NCBI GenBank assembly: GCA_946626265.1
Contig: CAMOUE010000029.1
Coordinates: 1 to 16,514 of the forward strand
Length of the DNA stretch: 16,514 nucleotides
Direction of reading: 5' to 3'
Source of the DNA: an uncultured Eggerthellaceae bacterium
GTDB taxonomy: Bacteria; Actinomycetota; Coriobacteriia; Coriobacteriales; Eggerthellaceae
In this document: piece after piece, positions 1 through 5,658 of the stretch
How the letters are laid out: every line of letters begins with the position of its first letter
Numbering within the stretch: position 1 is the stretch's first letter
Translations under genes and position numbers: made by a program
Notes under the pieces: model-generated
What the model saw: only the letters and a program-made list of their open reading frames with translations
Told to the model about the DNA's origin: nothing
Databases searched by the model: none

Positions 1-10
1 GGGGGTCGTC

Positions 11-55
11 CAGACACTTGCCCAGTCACCGGGCAAGTGTCTGGGCAAGTGTCTG
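11..55. repeat. 13-bp inverted repeat with an extra arm copy
   Basis: Arm cagacacttgccc (11-23) is perfectly complementary to gggcaagtgtctg (31-43), with a 7-base loop. A second, one-base-overlapping copy of gggcaagtgtctg follows at 43-55. The word therefore occurs three times in 45 bases. There is no T-run on either side, so it does not look like an intrinsic terminator. It lies just upstream of the radical SAM gene fragment. Function unknown; an intergenic palindromic repeat is the most cautious label. Confidence 0.75.
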
Positions 56-101
56 CCTGAAATTGCGAGTACAGTCACAAGCGAAAAAACGAGGAGCCAG
101 C

Positions 102-173
102 ATGCCCTACACCGGACCTACGTTCCGCCCGCCGTACGAGGCCGACTCACTCGCCGGGACTCACCGGCCCTAG
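102..173 (+). pseudogene. 5' remnant of a radical SAM protein gene
   Basis: A 23-codon reading frame starts with ATG at 102, preceded by GAGGAG at 91-96 with ideal spacing. Its first 17 residues, MPYTGPTFRPPYEADSL, match the opening of a well-known radical SAM family (COG1032-like), in which the stretch RPPYEAxSL is followed directly by the iron-sulfur motif CxxxCxxC. Here the frame departs after SL into AGTHRP and a TAG stop. No cysteine motif exists downstream, because the sequence becomes the antisense of rarA. I read it as a gene whose body was lost by deletion, leaving only the RBS and N-terminus. The family match is from memory of the motif. A coincidental small ORF is possible but unlikely given the RBS plus motif. 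Confidence 0.6.
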
Positions 174-1509
174 CGGAGCGTCTCAAGGCGCGCAGTTGCT
201 CGAGGCGTTCCTTGAACAGGCCCTCGCGGCCTTCTTCGGTGGGGGTGTAGTACTCGGTGCCCGCAAGCGCGTCGGGCAGGCACTGCATGTCGGCGGCAAC
301 CTTGCCCTCGACGTCGTGCGCGTACTGGTATCCGTCGCCGTAGCCCAGGTCCTTCATCAGGCGCGTGGGCGCGTTGCGAATAACCAGCGGCACGGGCTCG
401 GCCATGGTGGTGAGCGCGTCCTTGCGGGCGCGTAGGTACGCGACTTCCATCGCGTTGGACTTCGGCGCGAGCGAGAGGTAGGTCACGGCCTCGGTCAGGT
501 GCACGGTGCATTCCGGCATGCCGATGAAGTGGCAGGCGTGGAAAGCGTTCACGGCCACGTTGAGCGCGTTCGTGTCGGCAAGGCCGATGTCTTCCGCGGC
601 GAAGCGCGTGATGCGCCGCGCGATGTAGAGCGGATCCTCGCCGGCCTCGAGCATGCGTGCGAGCCAGTAGATGGCGGCATCGGGATCGGAGTTGCGCATC
701 GACTTGTGCAGCGCGCTGATGATGTTGTAGTGCTCCTCGCCCATCTTGTCGTACAGCAGGCTCTTTTGCGACGTGCACTGCTCGACGGTCTCGGGCGTCA
801 CGGTCACGACGCCATCGGATTCGTCGCCGTTGAGCACGACCATCTCGAGCGTCGAAAGCGCCGTGCGCGCGTCGCCGTTGCTGAACGTGGCTATGGCGGC
901 AAGCAGGCCGTCGTCGATGCGCACGTCCTGGTCGCCGAACCCGCGCGGATCGTCGAGCGCGCGGCGCAAGAGGCCCGCGATCTCGTCCTCTCCGAGCGCT
1001 TTCAGGACGAACACCTTGCAGCGCGACAAGAGCGCGCCGTTGACCTCGAACGAGGGGTTTTCGGTCGTGGCGCCGATGAGCGTGATGGCGCCCTTCTCGA
1101 CGAAGGGGAGGAAGGCGTCTTGCTGCGCCTTGTTGAACCGGTGGATCTCGTCTATGAACACGATCGTGCGACCGCCGGCGCGGCTCATCGAGTCGGCTCG
1201 CTTCATGACCTCGCGAATCTCCTTGATTCCGCTGGTGACCGCCGAGAAGTCGATGAACGTCGCCTTCGTCTGGTGCGCTATCACGCGCGCGAGCGTCGTC
1301 TTGCCCACGCCGGGCGGCCCCCAGAAGATCATGGAGCGCACCTGGTCGGCCTCGATGATGCGGCGAAGCACCTTGCCCGGTCCGATGAGGTGCTGCTGGC
1401 CGGCGACCTCGTCGAGCGTCTCGGGCCGCATGCGCGCGGCGAGGGGCCGCGCTGCGTCGGCTTCCTCGTCGAAGAGCGTCGTTTCCTGTTCGTCAAACGA
1501 TAGCTGCAT
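118..1509 (-). CDS. rarA: Replication-associated recombination protein A (AAA+ ATPase)
   Basis: RarA/MgsA is a cytoplasmic AAA+ ATPase related to clamp-loader subunits and RuvB; it acts at stalled replication forks. The 463-residue protein has Walker A GPPGVGKT (about 64-71), Walker B IVFIDEIH (116-123), sensor 1 GATTENPSFE (146-155), an arginine-finger LLSRC (160-164), and the C-terminal MgsA-type helical region after about residue 270. The ATG at 1509 (MQLSFDEQE) was chosen because the longer frame up to 1593 adds an arginine-rich tail untypical of the family. The RBS there is modest (GAGAGA). The last roughly 18 residues (ARAGESRRVSRPRTAGGT) look like read-through into the antisense of the radical SAM remnant, so the native stop was probably lost by the same rearrangement. 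It lies 156 bases downstream of the methyltransferase stop and may have its own promoter. Confidence 0.95.
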   Translation of the reverse strand: MQLSFDEQETTLFDEEADAARPLAARMRPETLDEVAGQQHLIGPGKVLRRIIEADQVRSMIFWGPPGVGKTTLARVIAHQTKATFIDFSAVTSGIKEIREVMKRADSMSRAGGRTIVFIDEIHRFNKAQQDAFLPFVEKGAITLIGATTENPSFEVNGALLSRCKVFVLKALGEDEIAGLLRRALDDPRGFGDQDVRIDDGLLAAIATFSNGDARTALSTLEMVVLNGDESDGVVTVTPETVEQCTSQKSLLYDKMGEEHYNIISALHKSMRNSDPDAAIYWLARMLEAGEDPLYIARRITRFAAEDIGLADTNALNVAVNAFHACHFIGMPECTVHLTEAVTYLSLAPKSNAMEVAYLRARKDALTTMAEPVPLVIRNAPTRLMKDLGYGDGYQYAHDVEGKVAADMQCLPDALAGTEYYTPTEEGREGLFKERLEQLRALRRSARAGESRRVSRPRTAGGT

Positions 1510-1647
1510 GGATCTCTCGTCTCGTCTGTCGCGTGGGTCCGGGCGGCGCAGTCCGCATGGACGCCAGCCGGATTCGCCTGTCCTTTTTCGCAAGAGTGTA
1601 CAACAAGGCTTTGTAGGGTTCGTCGTTGATGCGGGGTCTTCGTCGCT

Positions 1648-1681
1648 ACTGCGCAGTCTTCGCCGTCATCGTTTGACGGCG
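1648..1681 (-). terminator. Hairpins at the methyltransferase 3' end
   Basis: An 8-bp stem (1661-1668 with 1674-1681, loop of 5) overlaps the methyltransferase stop codon. It is followed in the direction of transcription by the perfect palindrome actgcgcagt (1648-1657). There is no T-run after either, so this is not a classical intrinsic terminator. It may mark the transcript end or protect the mRNA. Confidence 0.35.
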
Positions 1682-2739
1682 TGCAGCACGAGGGCTTCGA
1701 AACGCACGCCCTCGGCGCTCGGAGCGGTTGGCACCTCATGGCCTTTCTTGAAGCCCATGTTCGCCTCGACGGGACGCGGGCCCTCGACCACCTCGATGGC
1801 GAATCCGAGCCCGGCGAGCCGTCGTTCGAACTCGTCGCGGGAAGGTGCCGCCTGTATGCTGTTTCCAAGCGCGCGGGCCGCTTCGACCGCGCCTGCGTCG
1901 CGCGGGCCGTCCGCCAGCGCGACTTCGCAGATGAGCAGCCCGCCCGGCTTCAGCACGCGCGCAATCTCCGCGAGCGCTGCCGCAGGATCGCATGTGAGGT
2001 GCAATACGCTGTTCACGAAAACGACGTCGACCGTCGCGTTGCCTATCCCGATGGCCATGAGGTCCTCGGGATAGGCCAGGTGGAACTCCATGTTGTTCTC
2101 GGGCAGGCCCGTCTCGCGGGCGGCGCGCTCCATGCGGTCCGTTGCCTGGCCGATGTGGTCTGCAACCCAGTCGATTCCTATGGCGCGCCCGCTCGCCCCG
2201 ACCCGATCGGACAGCTTGAACACGCCCTTGCCGCGTCGGCATCCGATGTCGAGCACGGTCTTTCCCCGCAGCCCGGCCGGGAGCGCCATGTGGCAAAGGC
2301 TCGCATAGCCGTATTCCCAGCAGGCGTTCTCGTAATATGCCGCAAGTTCGTCGGTTTCGGGAGAGGCCTGCGTTGCGGTTGCCGCGCCCGCCTGCGCGCG
2401 TGCCGCGTCGATGCGCTCGACGAGGTCGTCGTGCCGTTCGTGCACCTGCAGGTCCTGGTTATGGCGCAAAAACCCGTCGCAGCCGTAGCGTGCGGCGAAC
2501 AGCGCCGTGGATTTCCGCGCGGCGAGCTCGGTCGTGAACAACAGCGTCTCCCGGCCTTCCCCGAACGCGCTTTCGAGAAACGAGAACGCATTGTCCATTT
2601 GCGTACGGAGTGCGTTGACGCTCGATTCGAACGCGCCTACGTATCCGCGAAACTCCTGATGCACCGCCTCGAACGAGCCGTCTTGCGCGTTGGGGCAACA
2701 GGCTTTCAGCGTCGAGGCGACCCGTTTCGCCCGACGCAT
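1666..2739 (-). CDS. SAM-dependent methyltransferase, N-terminus is a MoxR ATPase C-terminal domain
   Basis: Residues about 130-357 form a class I methyltransferase: motif I VLDIGCRRGKG (162-172), the acidic post-I strand IGIDW (187-191), an NNMEFHLAYPEDL segment, VDVVFVNSVLHL (237-248) and VLKPGGLLICEV (262-273). This is the UbiE/Methyltransf_11 style; the substrate cannot be told. Residues 1-110 do not belong to such enzymes. They contain an AFSFLESAFGEGRETLLFTT-type segment followed by RYGCDGFLRHNQDL, which resembles the usual C-terminal end of MoxR-like ATPases. The true coding sequence is therefore probably the 3' part of the upstream ATPase gene, separated from it by a frameshift near 2740-2770. 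The ATG at 2739 is simply the first Met in this frame and has no convincing RBS. No separate methyltransferase start is evident; one GTG near codon 99 is possible. Confidence 0.7.
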   Translation of the reverse strand: MRRAKRVASTLKACCPNAQDGSFEAVHQEFRGYVGAFESSVNALRTQMDNAFSFLESAFGEGRETLLFTTELAARKSTALFAARYGCDGFLRHNQDLQVHERHDDLVERIDAARAQAGAATATQASPETDELAAYYENACWEYGYASLCHMALPAGLRGKTVLDIGCRRGKGVFKLSDRVGASGRAIGIDWVADHIGQATDRMERAARETGLPENNMEFHLAYPEDLMAIGIGNATVDVVFVNSVLHLTCDPAAALAEIARVLKPGGLLICEVALADGPRDAGAVEAARALGNSIQAAPSRDEFERRLAGLGFAIEVVEGPRPVEANMGFKKGHEVPTAPSAEGVRFEALVLHAVKR

Positions 2740-3877
2740 GTCCGCCGTGTCGCGCGCCTGCGTCGGCGAGACGCTCCACGCGCGATGTTGCCACCTCGAT
2801 ATGGGGCTCTAGGGCCTCGGGCGCAGGCACACCGCTCGCAACGGCGGTTTTCACCTGCCGCAATGCGTCGCGGACCTCGGCCAGGACGCCTTCTTGAAGC
2901 ATGACGTCGTCGGCGCGGGGCGCCAGGACGTCGATGATCAGGCCGAGCAGCGCCATGCGCTCGTCGAGCTGGGCGTCATGCGCGCGGTCGACGATTTCGG
3001 CATCGCAGGTGCCGTCGAGAATGGAGGGCACCTGGTAGTCGGATTGGTACTTGCGGAAAAGCTCGTAGTACATGCTGAACTTCTCTGCAATTTCGGGATC
3101 TTGAACGAATTGCTCGACGAGTTCCCGGTCGACCGGTATGTCGAGCCGTTCGTTCAACGCGATCATGCGGCCCAGGTCGTCCCAGCCTCGTGCCGTCACG
3201 AAGCTCTTGGCCCCCGGACGCGATTCGATGCGGTAGAAGAGGTCCGGTTGCGTTTCGAGAAACGTCGTGATGGATGCGTGCACGCCGGCATCGGCGGCAT
3301 ACGCCCGCCAAGCGTCGAGGTCGGGCTCGATTTCTATCTTGCGCAGGCGGTCGAGGGTCGCGACGTCGAACTCGTGCACCGAGCGGTTGAACTCCGGCGG
3401 GTTTCCGGCGCACGCGATGACCCATCCGTCGGGAACCGCGTGCGCGCCGAACGTCTTGAATTGCAGGAATTGCAGCATGGAAGGGTAGAGCGTCTCGCTG
3501 ACGCAGTTCACCTCGTCGAGGAACAGGATCCCGCGCTCGAGCCCGGTCTTGCGCATGTACTCGTATATCGACGCGATGATCTCGCTCATCGTGTACTCGC
3601 TCGCATCGTAATCGAAGTCCTTGTAGCTGCGGTGCTCGATGACGGGCAGGCCGAGCGCGCTTTGGCGCGTATGGTGCGTCATGGAGTACGCGACCATCCC
3701 GATGCCCAGCTCACGTGCCACTTGCGAGATGATGGCTGTCTTGCCGATGCCCGGGGGCCCGATGAGGAACAGCGGGCGTTGCAGCCGGGGTTCGATGAGG
3801 TTCATCCCGTCCTCGTCGACTTGCGTATAGGCACGCACGGTGTCGAGCACGTATTGCTTCGCGCGTGTGATGTTCAT
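2459..3877 (-). CDS. MoxR-like AAA+ ATPase, frameshifted near its C-terminus
   Basis: MoxR-type AAA+ ATPases act as chaperones that remodel or activate partner proteins, usually with a VWA-domain partner. Visible here are Walker A GPPGIGKT (40-47), Walker B GILFLDEVN (116-124), sensor 1 ACAGNP (155-160) and an arginine-finger candidate in LDRLRK (175-180). The protein follows its family to about residue 372 (base 2762). After that this frame becomes arginine-rich and overlaps the methyltransferase frame, which carries the expected C-terminal ATPase segment in the +1 frame. The last 100 residues (2459-2760) are therefore probably not native. The ATG at 3877 has GGAGAGA five to eight bases upstream. 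The VWA gene ends 76 bases upstream, with a strong hairpin between. Confidence 0.8.
   Translation of the reverse strand: MNITRAKQYVLDTVRAYTQVDEDGMNLIEPRLQRPLFLIGPPGIGKTAIISQVARELGIGMVAYSMTHHTRQSALGLPVIEHRSYKDFDYDASEYTMSEIIASIYEYMRKTGLERGILFLDEVNCVSETLYPSMLQFLQFKTFGAHAVPDGWVIACAGNPPEFNRSVHEFDVATLDRLRKIEIEPDLDAWRAYAADAGVHASITTFLETQPDLFYRIESRPGAKSFVTARGWDDLGRMIALNERLDIPVDRELVEQFVQDPEIAEKFSMYYELFRKYQSDYQVPSILDGTCDAEIVDRAHDAQLDERMALLGLIIDVLAPRADDVMLQEGVLAEVRDALRQVKTAVASGVPAPEALEPHIEVATSRVERLADAGARHGGHASGETGRLDAESLLPQRARRLVRGGASGVSRIRRRVRIERQRTPYANGQCVLVSRKRVRGRPGDAVVHDRARRAEIHGAVRRTLRLRRVFAP
2740..2770 (-). other. Probable frameshift joining ATPase and methyltransferase frames
   Basis: Reading the minus strand, the ATPase frame gives ...VERLADA up to about 2759. 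Dropping one base at the run gcaggcgcg lets translation continue as ...ARDTADMRRAKRV and on through an ATPase-like C-terminal domain into the methyltransferase, without a stop. The methyltransferase frame has a TAG stop upstream at about 2809, so it cannot start much earlier on its own. A one-base insertion (or assembly error) relative to an intact ancestor is the simplest reading. Confidence 0.65.
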
Positions 3878-3902
3878 CGTTCTCTCCGTTCTTCTTCGGG
3901 TC

Positions 3903-3965
3903 GTGAGTCGGGCTCCCTGTGAGTCGGTGAGCCCGACTCACAGGGAGCCCGACTCACCGACTCAC
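3903..3965. repeat. Perfect 25-bp inverted repeat inside the operon
   Basis: Bases 3903-3927 and 3933-3957 are perfectly complementary over 25 positions with a 5-base loop. The 9-mer ccgactcac (or its complement gtgagtcgg) occurs five times between 3903 and 3965, including an extra copy (3957-3965) beyond the right arm. The VWA stop codon (3954-3956) lies within the right arm. No T-run follows on the minus strand, so intrinsic termination is unlikely. A role in mRNA processing, stability or partial attenuation between VWA and ATPase is possible. The same 9-mer appears at 142-150 near the radical SAM remnant. Confidence 0.85.
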
Positions 3966-5645
3966 CGCAGCCATGACTTCTTCTTGCGTCATCAGCACCT
4001 TCATGGCCCAGGCGGGCACCTTGACGTCCGTTTCCTCCGAGTCGACGAACACGAACGCCGCGTCGTAGCTGGGTGCACGCGTGGGGAAGGTCCCGTATCC
4101 GTCGGTGAAGTAAATGAGACCGCGCAGGTCGTCGAACTCCCCATCCTCGACGAGCGCGTCCACGTATTCGAAGACCGGGCGGAAATCCGTGCCCCCGCCT
4201 CCGCTGACCCAGAACGAGTCGCCGTACGATTCCAGCTGGCGCAGCGACGTTATCTTCGTGGCGGTGCGAATGCGGTTGTCGCATTGCACGAGGTGCACGT
4301 TGATCTCGTCGCCGAAGCTCGTCTGCTGGCGCAGAACGTCGTACGTGCGCTCGACGAACGTCTTCACGAGCTCGCCGGAGCACGACCCCGACGTGTCCAG
4401 CGCGATGACGAACTCGCGCACGCGTTTGCTCTCGCGATATTCCAGCGGCTCGACGAGCGGGATGTTGCCGTAGCGGTTCAGGCCGTACGTGTAGAAGATG
4501 TAGTCGAACTCCTCGTCGTTGATGCGCATGTCCTCGGCGATCGTCGCGAAGCGCCTCAGGAACTCGTCGTAGTCGGCCGGCTTGTGGTTCGCGACCGTGA
4601 GGTTGCGCAGCATGGCGCCTTCGCCCGACAGGCTGTGCTGGGCGCGCATCTCGGCGTCGACCCGCTTGCTGATGCGCTCCCATTCGCCGAGCGCCTCCTG
4701 CATTTCGGGGGAAAGGGGCTGGTCTGCTGCCGCGTCGGACTGTTCCGCCATGTCGTCGTCCGTGCTGTCGGAGCTGCTCGCATCGGCCCCGTTTCGGGGT
4801 GCAGATGCGTCGTCGCCGGGCTTGCCCGACTGCCATTGTCGGGATTCTCCCATGTCGTCGCCTCCCGCTTCTCCCGCATCGGCTTTCGATTCGGCGCTAC
4901 CCGGTTCGGTGAAACCGCCGCCGGCGGAGACGGGCGCCGAGGCTCCGCCTGCTCCCTGGAGGTCGGGAACGGCTTCGGGCCGGCCATCGCGCGCCTCGTC
5001 GCGCGAATCGTTCGGGTGGGGATGCGAAGCCCACAGGTCATGGGCGTCGCGCCTGAACAAGTTGGAAAAACATGCGAGGTCCGCGCCGGTCAGCCCGTTG
5101 CTCAGATACAAGGCCTCGCCTGCGTTGCCCGCGCGCAGTACTTGATAGAGCGCAGGCGCCGTCATGTTGCGCGTGAGCGGTGCAAGCTTTTCCGCGGCCT
5201 CGACGCGCTTCATGTCGAGCTTGCTGGCGAAGCGTTCTCCTGCGAGTTCCATGGCGCACAGTTCGACCGCGATGTCGCAGGCGAGCGACCAAGCGTCGTG
5301 TTCGGCGTGTCGCACGTCGAACGGATGGTGGAACGTGCAGTGGAGAACGGCGTGCAGGCAGTCTCTGACAAGCTCGTTTGCATCGTCGCGATAACGGTCT
5401 ATGACGCGCTCGGGGTCGTAGCGCAGCACGCGGCCGTTCGTGGCGATCGTGCGGATGAGCGGCGCGCGGTCGAAGGGGAGGTGCCACAAAGCGGCGTTCA
5501 GAAAGCGCAGGGCCATCATGAGGGATTTGCGGCATTCGTCGAGCGCCTCGAGCGCCAGCCGGTCGTAGCGCTCGAGCGCCTCTCCGGCTACGAATTCCGT
5601 TTCGAGCGCACCGGCCTTCGTTATATGCAACCGCTTCGTTTCCAC
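3954..5645 (-). CDS. DUF2201-type putative metallopeptidase with C-terminal VWA domain
   Basis: The 563-residue cytoplasmic protein combines an N-terminal putative metallopeptidase-like domain with a C-terminal VWA-like domain, the architecture of DUF2201 proteins that pair with MoxR ATPases. The N-terminal part carries an HxxxH motif (H98-AVL-H102, followed by further histidines at 106, 107 and 113). Residues 205-310 are an acidic, Ser/Gly/Ala-rich low-complexity linker. The VWA metal site is intact: DTSGS (D417, S419, S421), T486 in GGGGTDF and D515 in YFTDGYG. Translation starts at GTG (5645) with GAGAGG upstream. The LRR gene ends only 13 bases upstream, which indicates an operon. Probable role: partner or adaptor of the downstream ATPase; whether the peptidase-like domain is catalytic is unknown. 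Confidence 0.88.
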   Translation of the reverse strand: METKRLHITKAGALETEFVAGEALERYDRLALEALDECRKSLMMALRFLNAALWHLPFDRAPLIRTIATNGRVLRYDPERVIDRYRDDANELVRDCLHAVLHCTFHHPFDVRHAEHDAWSLACDIAVELCAMELAGERFASKLDMKRVEAAEKLAPLTRNMTAPALYQVLRAGNAGEALYLSNGLTGADLACFSNLFRRDAHDLWASHPHPNDSRDEARDGRPEAVPDLQGAGGASAPVSAGGGFTEPGSAESKADAGEAGGDDMGESRQWQSGKPGDDASAPRNGADASSSDSTDDDMAEQSDAAADQPLSPEMQEALGEWERISKRVDAEMRAQHSLSGEGAMLRNLTVANHKPADYDEFLRRFATIAEDMRINDEEFDYIFYTYGLNRYGNIPLVEPLEYRESKRVREFVIALDTSGSCSGELVKTFVERTYDVLRQQTSFGDEINVHLVQCDNRIRTATKITSLRQLESYGDSFWVSGGGGTDFRPVFEYVDALVEDGEFDDLRGLIYFTDGYGTFPTRAPSYDAAFVFVDSEETDVKVPAWAMKVLMTQEEVMAAVSR

Positions 5646-5658
5646 GTCAAATCGCCTC

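Noticed and set aside
2740..2770. Programmed +1 frameshifting between ATPase and methyltransferase
   Set aside because: No in-frame stop, slow codon pair or RF2-like signal sits at the shift point, and the zero frame runs on for 100 codons; mutation or sequence error is simpler.
3903..3957. Rho-independent terminator
   Set aside because: No T-run follows the stem on either strand, and a cotranscribed partner gene lies 25 bases beyond it.
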